A stretch of DNA of 64,000 bases from JBFMFR01 sp040752025 (lineage in GTDB: Bacteria; Chloroflexota; Anaerolineae; Anaerolineales; UBA4823). This document shows positions 1 to 11,700 of this stretch, one piece after another (the stretch's first letter is position 1; every line of letters begins with the position of its first letter). The translations under genes and the position numbers were made by a program. The stretch spans positions 17,344-81,343 of the forward strand of contig JBFMFR010000033.1 of NCBI GenBank assembly GCA_040752025.1, given 5' to 3'. The notes under the pieces were generated by a model. That model did no database searches. It was not told the origin of the DNA and was given only the letters and a program-made list of their open reading frames with translations.

Positions 1-386
1 GCCCCGCCCAGCAGGGCCAGGGCGCTCACCAGAGACCACCTGAGGCGGTAGGCCAGGTTCACCGCGAACGCCCAGCGCTGTCCTTTGGCGATGTAGTGAT
101 AGGAAGCCGCGTCCAGCCCAGGGAAGGAGAGCAGTTGGATGAACGGCAGCCAGGAAGCCACCACCCCCAGCATGCCAACCTCATCTTTCGGCAGTACCCA
201 GGTCATCAGCGGCGTGCGCACCAGGCCCAGGCCGGTGACGATTACGTTGGCCAGCATAAGTAGCCCCCCGGCGCGCCAATTGCGCGGGTTGCGCAGGCGC
301 CCTTTTACAGCCTCAACGGCTGTTTGTAGTCGAGAGTGCGGGGGATTCGTACTGGAAGGTTTGTCCGAACGTAGTCGCTGATCCAT
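1..386 (-). CDS. Polysaccharide flippase-like membrane protein (3' end outside window)
   Basis: Only the first 128 codons lie in the window; the frame is open to base 1. The ATG is at 386. After a basic, hydrophilic stretch of about 40 residues come hydrophobic segments at about 41-62 and 70-85, in the arrangement seen at the start of Wzx/MATE-type oligosaccharide flippases (polysaccharide_synt family). Members move undecaprenyl-linked glycans across the inner membrane. The gene diverges from the O-antigen ligase gene starting at 468, and that neighbour supports the assignment. Family membership rests on this short N-terminus plus context, so it is a reasonable but not firm call. Confidence 0.6.
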   Translation of the reverse strand, partial: MDQRLRSDKPSSTNPPHSRLQTAVEAVKGRLRNPRNWRAGGLLMLANVIVTGLGLVRTPLMTWVLPKDEVGMLGVVASWLPFIQLLSFPGLDAASYHYIAKGQRWAFAVNLAYRLRWSLVSALALLGG

Positions 387-467
387 AGCGCTCGAGAGTT
401 GCTTTTTATGGTAAGATACCGCGCATAAGTGTAATCCAAAAAATCCCAGGTAGACAGGTCATTCTTT

Positions 468-3400
468 ATGCCAAGTAATGGAACCGAGCGAAGCCGCTAT
501 TTCGCCGGGACGTCGGAGTTCATTGCTCCGCCCTGTTCCGCACTCAGCCGATACTGCGAAGGGATCATTGAAGCCGCCTGGCTGGCTGCTTTGATCGTTG
601 TGCCTGTATTCTTCGACATCTATTCCAGCCGTATTTTCGAGCCCGATAAGATTACTTTGCTGCGCACCCTGGCGCTGGTCATTCTGGCAGCCTGGATCAC
701 TCGGGTATTCGATCAGGGCGGGCTGCGCGGTGTCCGCCTGGGATCCATTCGGAGCACATGGCAGTCGCTCCGCCGGATTCCTCTGGCCTTGCCTGTCCTG
801 GCGCTGGTGGCTGTTTATTTGCTCTCCACGATTTTTTCGGTTACGCCGCGCGTCAGTCTGTGGGGTTCTTACCAACGCTTGCAGGGCACCTATTCGATGC
901 TCTCATACCTGGTCGTGTTTGCTGCCCTGGCGGTTCATCTACGCCGCCGCGAGCAGGTCGAGCGCTTGATCACTGTGGTTGTTTTGGCCAGCCTGCCAGT
1001 CAGCCTGTACGGAGTCCTACAGCGCTTCGGCCTTGATCCCATCCCCTGGGGCGGCGATGTAACCAATCGCATTGCTGCCAATATGGGCAACTCGATCTTC
1101 GTTGGAGCCTACTTCATCATGGCTTTCCCGCTGACTCTGATGCGTATCGTCGAGTCGTTCGAGGCGCTTATGGCGGTGGGTGCGCCTGGCGAAGCCAGCC
1201 GTGCGCCTGGCGAAGCTAACCGAGCGCCTGGTGATGCCAGCCACCGCTCGGCCGATTTTATCCGGGCGACGGCCTATGTGTTCATTGCCGCTTTGCAAGT
1301 GATCGCCCTGTATTTCACCGGCAGCCGTGGCCCGTGGCTGGGCTGGGCTGCCAGCCTGGTTTTCATGTGGTTGGGCCTGTCGTTGATCTGGCGGGCTCGC
1401 TGGATGACGATCAGTGGCGTGGCCCTGGCCCTGGCTGCCGCGACTTTCCTGATCCTGTTGAATATCCCCAATGGCCCTCTACAGAGCCTGCGCACCCGCC
1501 CGGAGTTCGGTCGCCTCGGGCAGTTGCTCGATGCCGAGAGCCGTACCGGACGCGTGCGTTCGTTAATCTGGCAGGGTGCCGCAGATCTGGTTTCTCCTCA
1601 TCCACCGCTGGAATTCCCCGATGGCAGCAAAGATGCGTTCAACTTCCTGCGCCCGCTGATCGGCTATGGCCCAGAGAGTATGTACGTGGCGTACAACTCC
1701 TTCTACCCGCCGGAATTGACCCAGGTGGAGAAACGCAACGCTTCACCAGATCGCTCGCATAACGAGACCTGGGATGCCCTGGTGATCACCGGCATATTGG
1801 GCTTGGTGGCGAACCTGGCAATTTTTGGATCTGTATTGTATTACGCCTTGAAGTGGCTTGGACTGGTCCCGGGTGATCGGCAGCGCCGTCTTTACCTGGG
1901 GCTTTTCCTGGCAGGCGGCTTGCTCAGCTCGCTCGTTTTTGTTTTGTGGAAGGGCCTACCTTTCCTGGGTGTGGCGCTGCCCTTTGGTATGATGTTGGGC
2001 GTGATTGTTTACATGCTCCTGGTTTCACTCTCCAGCGGTTTTACCACACCGCAGATGGCAGAACAAGCTCTAGAGGAGAAGCGCCGCGCCTATATTTTGT
2101 TGGGTTTGCTGGCAGCCATCATGGCGCATTTCGTGGAAGTACACTTTGGCATTGCCGTGGCTTCCACCCGCACGTATTTTTGGGCCTTTACTGCTTTGTT
2201 GTTTGTGCTCGGCTATGTTGCCCCTGCGCAGGGCGCCGGTATATTGTTAGCTGAGGCAGCGCCAGCGGTAGACGCCCCGGTGCAGCCGGTTTCTCCGCCG
2301 CCTGCCGCCTCGCGCCAGGAGCGCCGCAAAGGCAAGAAAAGCCCCCAGCAGACCTCCCAGGTGCGTAAGCGCCGCCGCAGCGCCCAATCGGCGGGGATTG
2401 CAGTGCCAGATTGGCTGCGCCTGGCGCTGGTCGATGGCGGTTTACTTGCAGTTCTGACCTCCACGCTTGGTTATTTGTACATCACCAATTCCAGCCGCCT
2501 GCCAACAGCAATGGGGATTGTCAAGGCCTCCCTGATCCGCTTGAATCCTTCGGCATCTGCCGGCGGCCAGTCGGGGCTTTTGGTGCTGGTGCTGACCACC
2601 TGGCTGGTGGGAGCGCTGCTGCTCAACGCTCAGAGTATCCGGTTGCTGGCTCAGGACCAGGAAGCCGGCTGGCAAACCTGGGTGCGCATGCTTGCGGTTA
2701 CCCTGGGGCTCTCCCTGGCAGCCACCTGGATCTTCTGGGTTTGGCATGCCGGCAGTTTGGTAGCGCTGGCCAGTTCGAGCGCCAATAGTTTGAATGAAGT
2801 TATGGCCCAGGTTCAGGACTCCGAGAGCATCCTGACGCGCTATTATCTCTACCTGTTTTTACTGATTTTCGCCTCGGCAGTTGCTTTGAGCGTTGACAAG
2901 TTGGCAGAGTCCACACCTTTCAGACCGCTGAGCCTGGTGGTTGGGGTGGGCGCTATGTTGTTCGCCTTCATCCTGGCAGCAATAACGAACTTGCGCGTCG
3001 TGCAGGCGGACATCGATTTCAAGACCGCCGATGCTTTCGCCCGCCCTGGCTCCTGGCCGGTTTCGATTTCCATTTACAACCGCGCCAGGGAACTGGCCCC
3101 GAACGAGGATTATTACTACCTGTTCCTGGGTAGGGCTTATCTGGAATACGCCAAGACTCTCACGGATACCGCCGAGCGCGACCGGTTGATCGAGCAGGCA
3201 GCTCGAGACCTGCGCGCTGCCCAGAAGATCAACCCGCTCAATACCGACCATACCGCTAACCTGGCGCGTTTGTATAATCTGTGGGCTTCGACGACCAGCG
3301 ATGCAGTCATTCGCGATGAACGCGCCAGAACATCGCAGCAGTATTTCGAACGGGCGCTCGTGCTCAGTCCCAACAACGCTCGCCTGTGGGATGAATGGGC

Positions 3401-3896
3401 GTTATTGGACATGAATGTTCTGGGCGATCCAGAGCAAGCCCTCGATCATTTGCAGCGCGCCCTGGAGCTAGATCCCTATTACGATTGGACCTATGCTTTG
3501 TTGGGAGATTATTACTCGCGTTACTTAAGCGCAGCGCCGGACATAACACCTGAACAAAAACAGAGCGCCCTGGAACGGGCGGCGGAGAACTACAGCAAGG
3601 CATTGGAATATGCTGAATCGCAGAGCAGTTCACTCGCTTATAACTATGCTCTCGCTTTGGGCAGCGTGCACACACAGCTTAATCGATTGGGGCCGGCGGT
3701 CCAGGCTTATCAGCTTGCCTTGACGATCCAGCCCGATGCAGCGGAAAAATGGCAGGTGGAGGAAGTTTTAGCCCGTCTGTACGTTCAATTGGGCGACCCT
3801 GTCACCGCATTGGCATATGCACGGCAGGCTCTGGTGGATGCGCCGGACGACCAGCGGGCGCGTTTGCAGGCGCTGGTAACCGAGTTGGGCGGGTAG
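468..3896 (+). CDS. O-antigen ligase/polymerase family membrane protein with C-terminal TPRs
   Basis: The protein has 1142 residues. The N-terminal half holds many membrane segments and the Wzy_C-type periplasmic loop, including SPDRSHNETWDALVITG at about residues 423-439, which matches the H-N-x-x-x motif region of the WaaL/Wzy ligase family. After about residue 855 the chain becomes soluble and shows tetratricopeptide-like helical pairs (for example around YYYLFLGRAYLEYAK and NNARLWDEWALLDM). Such proteins join or polymerise lipid-linked glycans on the outer face of the inner membrane; TPRs probably bind partners. A basic, low-complexity linker lies at about 610-650. Residues 239-259 are three copies of a 7-residue repeat. 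The gene is followed after 9 bases by the glycosyl-1-phosphate transferase gene, so the two are probably co-transcribed. No good ribosome-binding site precedes the ATG, so a different start is possible. Confidence 0.85.
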   Translation: MPSNGTERSRYFAGTSEFIAPPCSALSRYCEGIIEAAWLAALIVVPVFFDIYSSRIFEPDKITLLRTLALVILAAWITRVFDQGGLRGVRLGSIRSTWQSLRRIPLALPVLALVAVYLLSTIFSVTPRVSLWGSYQRLQGTYSMLSYLVVFAALAVHLRRREQVERLITVVVLASLPVSLYGVLQRFGLDPIPWGGDVTNRIAANMGNSIFVGAYFIMAFPLTLMRIVESFEALMAVGAPGEASRAPGEANRAPGDASHRSADFIRATAYVFIAALQVIALYFTGSRGPWLGWAASLVFMWLGLSLIWRARWMTISGVALALAAATFLILLNIPNGPLQSLRTRPEFGRLGQLLDAESRTGRVRSLIWQGAADLVSPHPPLEFPDGSKDAFNFLRPLIGYGPESMYVAYNSFYPPELTQVEKRNASPDRSHNETWDALVITGILGLVANLAIFGSVLYYALKWLGLVPGDRQRRLYLGLFLAGGLLSSLVFVLWKGLPFLGVALPFGMMLGVIVYMLLVSLSSGFTTPQMAEQALEEKRRAYILLGLLAAIMAHFVEVHFGIAVASTRTYFWAFTALLFVLGYVAPAQGAGILLAEAAPAVDAPVQPVSPPPAASRQERRKGKKSPQQTSQVRKRRRSAQSAGIAVPDWLRLALVDGGLLAVLTSTLGYLYITNSSRLPTAMGIVKASLIRLNPSASAGGQSGLLVLVLTTWLVGALLLNAQSIRLLAQDQEAGWQTWVRMLAVTLGLSLAATWIFWVWHAGSLVALASSSANSLNEVMAQVQDSESILTRYYLYLFLLIFASAVALSVDKLAESTPFRPLSLVVGVGAMLFAFILAAITNLRVVQADIDFKTADAFARPGSWPVSISIYNRARELAPNEDYYYLFLGRAYLEYAKTLTDTAERDRLIEQAARDLRAAQKINPLNTDHTANLARLYNLWASTTSDAVIRDERARTSQQYFERALVLSPNNARLWDEWALLDMNVLGDPEQALDHLQRALELDPYYDWTYALLGDYYSRYLSAAPDITPEQKQSALERAAENYSKALEYAESQSSSLAYNYALALGSVHTQLNRLGPAVQAYQLALTIQPDAAEKWQVEEVLARLYVQLGDPVTALAYARQALVDAPDDQRARLQALVTELGG
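480..539. repeat. Nested GGAAC...GTTCC palindrome (dispersed family, copy e)
   Basis: An outer arm GGAAC (480-484) pairs with GTTCC (535-539), and an inner arm CGGAG (514-518) pairs with CTCCG (526-530). The 13-mer CCGAGCGAAGCCG at 484-496 recurs exactly at 14988-15000. The 14-mer CCCTGTTCCGCACT at its right end recurs at 35277-35290. It overlaps the first codons of the O-antigen ligase gene. Confidence 0.5.
1182..1244 (+). repeat. Three tandem 21-bp units inside the ligase gene
   Basis: Units at 1182-1202, 1203-1223 and 1224-1244 encode APGEASR, APGEANR and APGDASH in frame. The copies differ by a few bases. They form a short hydrophilic loop between membrane segments, and copy-number change would leave the frame intact. 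Confidence 0.85.
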
Positions 3897-3905
3897 AAGG
3901 GCGGC

Positions 3906-5735
3906 ATGGGGGCTCTGACAACTTTCCTGGCGGCGCTGCTGCTAAACCTGGCGTTGGTCCCACTGGTCAAGCGGCTTAGCCGGCGCCTGGGTGTGCTTTC
4001 TCAGCCACGCCAGGATCGCTGGCATCACCAGCCAACACCGAAGCTGGGTGGGATTGGCATCTGTGCTGCTTTTGCCGGGGGATTGTTGGCGAGTTTGTTG
4101 TTCGATAGCAGTTGGCTCCAGGCGCGTTGGGGCCTGCTGGCTGGTTCGGGCCTGGTTTTTCTGATCGGCCTGTACGACGACTTCCGCCCGATGACGCCGC
4201 CAGCCAAGCTGGTGAGCCAGATCGTGGCAGCTACCCTGGTGATCGCCCTGGGATACACCACCCGGTTTTTCTCGCCGCGCCTGTCGAATGAGGTGGTGGC
4301 CCAGCTTCCCAACATCCTGCTCACCTACCTGTGGCTGGTAGGCATCACCAACGCCATCAACTTGTTGGACAATATGGATGGCCTGGCGGCGGGAATTTCC
4401 CTGATCACCGTGTGTATTCTGAGTTATTTCTTCTGGCATTCCGGGGACGTGGGCCTGCTGGCGATTGCGCTGGCTTTGGCAGGCAGCCTGCTGGGTTTCT
4501 TGATCTATAATTTTCCCCCAGCCACGATATTCATGGGAGATAGCGGCAGTCTGTTTCTGGGTTTTACCCTGGCCTTGTTGGCGATTGCCCGCCAACCCCA
4601 GGCTTCTAACGTCTTTGCAGTCCTGGGGGTGCCTACGCTGTTGTTTCTGCTGCCCATCCTGGATACGGTTCTGGTTACGTTCACGCGCCTGCTGCGCGGC
4701 CAGTCGCCGGTAAAAGGAGGGCGCGACCATACCTCTCATCGTTTGATTGCATTTGGCCTGAATGAGCGCCAGGCTGTCCTGGTATTATACGCGGTGGCTC
4801 TGGCCTGTGGCTTGCTGGCGGTTGTGTTGGAGTCGATCCAATACTGGTTCAGTCTGGTTCTGGTGCCCTTGCTGGTGATCTCGCTGGCTTTGTTGACGGG
4901 TTACCTGGGTGGCCTGAAAGTGGTGCCTTCCTCTGTTTCCACTGGTCGTGATGCACCTCTGACGCGGATGATGTTGGAACTTACTTTCCGCCGGCGCATT
5001 TTGGAGGTATTACTGGATTTCTTGCTGATTGCCACCACTTATTACCTGGCTTTCTTGACTCGCTATGCCCTGGTGATGGACAATGCGCGCCTGGATCTCT
5101 ACCTGCGCTCTTTGCCGGTCGCCCTGGCAGCCTCTTACCTGGCTTTTTACACCCTGGGAGTGTATCGCGGCGTCTGGCGCTACGTTGATATGGATGATCT
5201 CCCCCGCTACCTGCGCGCCTCCATCGGCAGCGCTATCCTGGCTGCTGCCGGAGTTTTTGTGATCGACTATATGCACCTGATCTCCTGGCCGGAGGGTAGG
5301 GCGCCCTCGCCGTTGATTTTCTTGCTTTTTACGATTTTCCTGCTGCTGGGCCTGGCGGCGTCGCGCTCATCGTTCCGCATCCTGCGTTTGATTGCGCCGC
5401 AGCCGCAGGCTGCGGTGGATGCACGCGTGATCATTTTCGGCGCAGGGGATGCGGGCGAGATGGCCCTGCGCTGGATCTTGATGAACCCGGGACTGCGTTA
5501 CCGCCCGGTAGGCTTTCTGGACGAGGATCGCTTCATGCGAGGGCGATGGATCCACGGCGTGGAGGTATTGGGAGACGTGCAGGTTTTGCCCGAACTTCTG
5601 GAGCGCAGCACAATCGAAGGGATCATCCTGACAGGCGAGGATTCAGAGATCAGCCGGCAGGTGGTATCCCTTTGCCACCAGTATGGCTGTTGGGCGCGCC
5701 GGCTGACCCTGGGCTTTGAGCTGCTCGAGCCCTGA
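3906..5735 (+). CDS. WecA-like glycosyl-1-phosphate transferase fused to CapD/FlaA1-type membrane and Rossmann region
   Basis: The protein has 609 residues. The first ~330 form a polytopic MraY/WecA transferase: DDFRPMTPPAK, NLLDNMDGLAAG and MGDSGSLFLGF are the family's metal and substrate motifs, and GGRDHTSHRL is the conserved late loop. This part would load a sugar phosphate onto undecaprenyl phosphate. Residues ~360-609 resemble the front of CapD/WbpM/FlaA1 polysaccharide proteins: four or so membrane helices, then a Rossmann nucleotide-binding unit starting at VIIFGAGDAGEMALRW. The SDR dehydratase domain that normally follows in CapD is absent; the protein stops after the first Rossmann unit. 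The second half may therefore sense or anchor rather than catalyse. It lies 9 bases behind the ligase gene. Confidence 0.85.
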   Translation: MGALTTFLAALLLNLALVPLVKRLSRRLGVLSQPRQDRWHHQPTPKLGGIGICAAFAGGLLASLLFDSSWLQARWGLLAGSGLVFLIGLYDDFRPMTPPAKLVSQIVAATLVIALGYTTRFFSPRLSNEVVAQLPNILLTYLWLVGITNAINLLDNMDGLAAGISLITVCILSYFFWHSGDVGLLAIALALAGSLLGFLIYNFPPATIFMGDSGSLFLGFTLALLAIARQPQASNVFAVLGVPTLLFLLPILDTVLVTFTRLLRGQSPVKGGRDHTSHRLIAFGLNERQAVLVLYAVALACGLLAVVLESIQYWFSLVLVPLLVISLALLTGYLGGLKVVPSSVSTGRDAPLTRMMLELTFRRRILEVLLDFLLIATTYYLAFLTRYALVMDNARLDLYLRSLPVALAASYLAFYTLGVYRGVWRYVDMDDLPRYLRASIGSAILAAAGVFVIDYMHLISWPEGRAPSPLIFLLFTIFLLLGLAASRSSFRILRLIAPQPQAAVDARVIIFGAGDAGEMALRWILMNPGLRYRPVGFLDEDRFMRGRWIHGVEVLGDVQVLPELLERSTIEGIILTGEDSEISRQVVSLCHQYGCWARRLTLGFELLEP

Positions 5736-5739
5736 TCTA

Positions 5740-8700
5740 TTACCTGAACAGCAATGGGATGAGTAAGCGCAGGTATACCTGCGTGAGCAGGAGCGTCCAG
5801 TTGTTCTTGGCATAAGGATCATGGCCTGCTGCGGTAATGCTGGCCTGGTTGGCGATCAGACCGGGCGCAGCCGGAGCAATCACAAGGATTGTTATCTCCC
5901 GCTTCTCGCCTCGCAACAGTCGGTCTAGCTCGCAAGTGACCACATTGCCGTTGTGGCTGCAGCCTGGGCTGGCGCTCACAAAGCTGGCGCCTGGCGGCAG
6001 GGTATCGGCCAAGATCGCGTTGTATACCGCGTCGGGCCCTTTGTTTTCTACGGACAGCGCGTATGTTAGCGATTCGCCCGTGTAGATAGGGGAAGGCGTG
6101 GCGCTCAGCGTTACGGCCAGATCCGCTGTTCCTGCAATGTAGGTGATCAATTGGTCGCTGGTGTAATCAGCCGGGACTTGCCCCACCGCCCAATCCAGGT
6201 AGGCGATGTTCTCGAAGCGGTCGCCTGGTGAGCCTCGGAAGCGAGCTACGAAATGAATGGTGACGATGGCTGGCAGCGCTGTCCCAGGCGGGGAAGTAGA
6301 TGCGCTCCAGTGGATTTCATTGCCAGAACTCGTTCCGCCGGAACTTCCTGTTCCGCTCTCGATCCAGGCTGTGCCGAAGCTGGCGTTCACTTCACCCAGC
6401 ACAGTCATGCCGGTTGGTAGCGGGTCGGTTAGCGCCAGGTCGCCATAGAAATTCCCTTCGCTGCGGACGGTGAGCGTAATCATGGCCAGGTCGCCGTCCT
6501 CGACTACTTCGGGACCGCTCTTTTCCAACTGGATGGCGGGTAGGTAACGCTCCAGGCTGACCACCACGGACGGCAGGGGCATGGCCTCGGACTGCACCTG
6601 GTAGGTTTCCGTCAGCGTGTCTTGCAGCCAATCCCCATACTGCACCTGGAAGGTCTTGGTGATCGAATAACTGAGGCCAGGAGGAACCGCGTCGATCTCC
6701 CAGGTGAGCTGCCCGCCGGAGGTTTCCACGCTTCCCAGGCCGGCAGTGTCATAAGAAAGCAGAGACAACGCCGCTCCCCAGGTTTCGGTGAGCGTTGCTG
6801 TGAAAGGCTGGGCGGAGGCGGCTCCCACTTGATCGAGGATAGTAACCAGATCGCCAGGCCGCACCGTGTGCGGCCCGTTGACGGACTCTGCCAGTTGGCC
6901 GTTGATCCACACCTGTTTATCCCAGACCGGTATAGGATCTTCGCCCACGCAGTACAGTTGCAAGTCGACGTCGATGGCCGCCTGGCTGGGGTCGTTGTGC
7001 TTGACGCGCACTTTGCCTTGCAAGGGCTGGGGCTGCTCAGCAGCCTCGGGGCTGCACGTGAAATCGACCTGGATAACCGAGCTCAAGCCGCCGGAGATTG
7101 TACCGCTGATGGGCGTCAGCGTAACCCAGGGCAGCCAGTCGGTGGTGCAGAAATCGATCCCGGCCTGCACGGCTGCCGGAGCGTTGATTTCGCCCCATCC
7201 CGTGGCGTAGTTGGGCACGTTGCCAGGCCCGGGCGGTGGCTCGCCGCCTGATGGGTAAGGGAGCGGGTTGGCGCTTTGTTGCAAGATGGTCTCAGTCTCA
7301 ACGTAATCGCCCACCAGGCAGGGCGCGGCGCTCCACATCAAGGCTATCAGGCCGGCAACGTGCGGTGCGGCCATGGAAGTGCCGGTCATATCCAGGTAGG
7401 CGTTGCCGGTCCGCCCGGCGGAGGTATTCGTGCCGGGAGCCACTACCTGCGGTTTGAGGCGCGGGTAGCCCAGCGGGTTGTAAATATCGCTCTGGTCACT
7501 GGGCCCCCAGTTGGAATAGGTGGCGTACTGACCGTTGTCCCGGCCAGTGGCGCCCACGCCTGTTACGTTGCCGGCCCGCGCCGGACTGCCCACCGTGTTC
7601 AAACCAGGCGGGTAGAAATAGCCGCAGTTGCTGGCGTTGCCGTTGGAAAAGACCGGGTAGATCCCCAGCGCGTGCCAGCTATCCAGCACGCCATCGTACC
7701 AGGGGTCGTACGTGCGGGTGCAGTCGCCCCACGAGTTGTTGATGATGTGCGGGCGAAGGTCGGGAGCCGGGTCGGTGACGCCGTCCACCTCCGTGGGCGC
7801 GGCCATGAACTGCCCGCACTCCAGCAACTCCTGGTCGGACTGTTCGAAAGCGCGGCAGGCGATCCACTTCGCGCCGGGGGCCATGCCGATGGTGTTGCTG
7901 GCTGCCAACGGGTCGGCCGGGTTGGTGCTGCCGAGCATGGTGCCCATGGTGTGCGAGCCGTGGTTGTTCCAATCGGCCGGCTCGGTCAACTGCGTTCCGC
8001 CGGGCGGGTCGTACCAGTTGTGGTTGTGATCGAAAATATTGTTGCCCAGGTTGCCGCGGTAGCTCTGTACCAGGGCCTCATGCGTGTAGTTAACGCCGGT
8101 GTCGATGTTGGCGATCACGATACCTTGCCCGAGGGTGCCTTGTGCCCACACCTGGCCGGCGCCAACGTGTGTCAGGTTCGACTGCACCAGCATGGCCTGG
8201 AGCGCCTCCGCGTAATCACGGGTAGATTCGGGCTCGTAAAAAATTGGGTGGCGGCGGGCGCGCAGCGCCGATATTTCATCATAAGCCAATAAACCGTTGA
8301 AGGCAGCCAGGGAAGAGGCGTTGACCACGATAACGTTGTCGATCCAATAAGCTTTGTAATCGACCTGCTGTGAGTCCAGGTAGGCGCGCAGGCCTGCTTG
8401 CGTGGCCGCGGCGTTCTTTTGCAGGGTTTCTACCACCCAGCGGCCGCGACTTTGCCAGTTCATCTTTAGCGCTGGCGAGAGATCAGAACGTTGGCGCAGG
8501 TAGATCAGGTAGCCGGGCGTTGTCCCGCCAGCCGCTTTGTTGGCGTCGATTTGCTCCAATAGTGCGGGCTCGATTTCGATGGGGGCCGGGATGGCTTTAG
8601 TTGTAGTTTCATCCGGTGGTAACGCCTGGCTCTGGGCCGGTCTGAGTTCGCGTATTTCGAACGCCAGGGGCCAGGTGCCATTGTTGTCGATATTGAAGTC

Positions 8701-11700
8701 CATGCTGGCCTGCCCGGGAGCCAGGATGGTGGCCCTCAAGCTCTGTGGTTCGACCTGGATATCTGGCCTGGGTAGGGTGAAATCTAGCTGGCTGGCGATC
8801 CCGTTCGCAACCGTCACCGGCCACGGGCCAACTGGCGTGGGATATCCCTCGGCACTGGCGCTGGTCTGGTATTCCCAGGGGACCAGGGAGGCGCTGTAGT
8901 AACCGCTGGCCTGCACGCTGATTTGTAAGTTACCGGGATCGATCGAGATGCTGGCAGGCATGGTGGGAGGGTTTATGCTATCGAAATCGTGCACCCAGCC
9001 CTCCAGCCAGCCGCGCTGCGAACAGGATGGACAAAGCGTCAATTTCTCGTTGGTGGTATGAGCCTGCCAGGCTGGTTCCATGCCGCCCACTACATAACCG
9101 CTATCGCCTTCCAGTCGGAAGCGCGCCTCGGATAAAGGTGTGCCAGCTTCCCATACGTTCCTGGTGAAATCGTAAACAGCCACACTCTTTGTAGCTGAAC
9201 CGTTCAGAATGCCACCTGCCAGGTACAATCTTCCATCCAGGATGAAATCGGCTGCCCCCCAGCGCGTTTCTGGCAGATCGGCCATATCCAGGTCGCTCCA
9301 CGTGTTGCTGGCGATGTCGTAGACCTCGGCCGCGCTCGAGGCGCTGCCAGCCTGGTTGATGCCGCCGGCCACGTACAGCTTGCCGTCCATGCAGGCCACA
9401 GCCGGGAAGGTGTGCCCGCTGGGCATGGGCGCCAGAGCCACCCAACTGTCGCTGCCCGGGTCATACACTTCAGCGCCCATTTCGCCGTTGGGCCAGGTGG
9501 CTTGCAGCGCGCCGCCCACGCGATAGAGCCGCTCATCGCAGGCGGCGGCTCCATAGCCCGCCACAGAGCGCGGCGCTGCCGCGGCGCTGCTCCAGGTGTC
9601 GCTGCTGGGGTGATAGACCAGATGGCTGGTGACGATGCTCGAGCCGCTGTATCCCCCAGGCAGGTAGATATTCCCGGCGGAACTTGTTCCGCCGATCTGC
9701 ACTCCATCCAGGATGCGCAGGTCGGCTGGCAAAATCGTGCGGGAACTCCACGAGTCGCTGGCCAGATCGTAGCGCAGGTTCAGGCGCGTGCTGGCTCCGC
9801 TGCCGCCCAATGCATATAACCCACCATCGCCGCCATCGATCACCGCCAGGTCGTACAGCCCGCCGGAGGGGATTTGCGCCTTTAGCTCCCATGATCCAGC
9901 CGCACTGATCGTTTTAGTAATGGAGGTTGTATCACTGAAACCATTGCCTTCTACGCTGACAGAGGCAGGCAGCGAGAGCCCATCCGGTACGCATACCTGT
10001 GGTTCCAGCATCACCTGGAAGTTAGCGCTCGATCCGTCTTCCAGGAACAAGGCCGCTGGGCCGCTCAGGCTGCCCATGGCGGGATCCAATTCGTAGGACA
10101 GGTTGAAGGTCCCGGCAGCGCCGGTCAGGTTAGTCAGGACGAGATTGTGCTCTTGCACGATCCCATTGCAGCCCGAAATTTCCAGCGCGTCAGGCGTCAG
10201 GTGCAAACCCGAGGGTGGCTGGCATTGTACCAGCAGCACATCGTCAATATACCAACCAGCAAACACAATGGATACATCTGATGTGAAGTGGAAGCGCACC
10301 TGGAAATCGCTGACTCCCGCAAATTGGGAGACGTTCACCGCGTGCTGGGTCCAGGCCATGTCTACGGCCCCGCTTACCGGTCCATATATTCGCGTCCAGT
10401 TATACGCGCCGCCGCGCACCTCCATGCTGGCAAAATCGTAGTTGGCCTCGCTGCGCAGCCATTGCCACCAGGTGAGCCACAGCGGGTAGCCTTCCATGCT
10501 GGGGGCGCGGCTCAAATCGATTGCGGCCGAAGTCAGGTAGGCATCCTCATCGTTGCCGTAGTCGTTGCCCGGGTTGGTCGCCCACGCCTTTATCCCGGAG
10601 TGAGCGGAGGTGGGGAAGTCTATCCCGCTGCCCTGGTAAGTGGTTAGGTTTCCCCAGGCCCAGGAGGATGGGCTGCCGCTGGGGCTGAATCCACCCGCAT
10701 CGGCTTCGAAGTCAGCCGACAGGTGAACGTTTTCCCAAATTTCGCTGCGCGCTTGCAAATTGACCGGTTTCGTGTTCAGGGTATCGCTGATCAGCGCCTG
10801 GTTGAGAATCTGGTTACCGCACTCGCTGGCAACGGCTGCCTGGACGGCGAAAGTCAGAGCGATCTGCTCACCCTGGCTCAGGTTGCCATCCCATTCCACC
10901 TGGTTCAAAGCCGCGTTATAGTCCAGCCCTGGGGTTACAGTGTAGGCAAAGCTTGTTCCCACGGGGATCGGATCTCGCATCCAGGCCTGGCTGGCAGGCG
11001 CCGTCCCACTGTTGGAGATCGTGATGGTATAGGTGATCAACTCGCCTGGCCTGGCGCTTAGGGGGGCGGATTTATAGGACTTGGACAAATCGGGTATCAA
11101 TGGCGGGTTGAAAAACAGCGCCCATTGGAATAATTTTCCAGTGCTGCCGGCTGAATCATCGCAGATTTCCAGTTGCCAGTTCCCCTGGGCAGGCTCGCCG
11201 TTGAAAGAAGCCAGCGTTCCTGCTTGTGGCGCCCAACTATTTTCGTAGTAGGGCATCCCAATGTTATGACTGCCCAGGTAATAAGTGCTGCCGCCATCCT
11301 GGAAGAGCACATCCAGGTTATCGTCGCTGCCGCCCTCCAGCCCGTTGAGCAGTTGCACACTGCTGCCCGCCGGGCTGTGCAGCCAGGCGCGCAAGTCTGA
11401 GCGCCAGAAGTGGCTGATGTTGATGCCCACGTGCAGCTCACGCACGTCGAAAATTTCTGTTACGCCCAGGTTGATGAACTGGTGCGTCCCATCTGAACAA
11501 TTATTGTCTGAGATAGCCTGCGAGCCGGTCCATTCATATTGGTGCTCATAATTGACCGCCTGCGCCAGAGATTGTTGCGCTGCACTGCTAGACTCTACGT
11601 CCAGTTTCTCCACTTGCAAGGCAGATAGTGCAGGGTCAACCGGTGTTCCTGCTGCAGGCGGCGGAGGCGCATCGAGTGGGTGGCTGGAGGCCGCTGGAGG

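Noticed and set aside
7276..8292. Open frame of 338 codons on the plus strand
   Set aside because: It lies wholly inside the subtilase gene, on the other strand, and has no recognisable domain; its length is a by-product of GC-rich codons.
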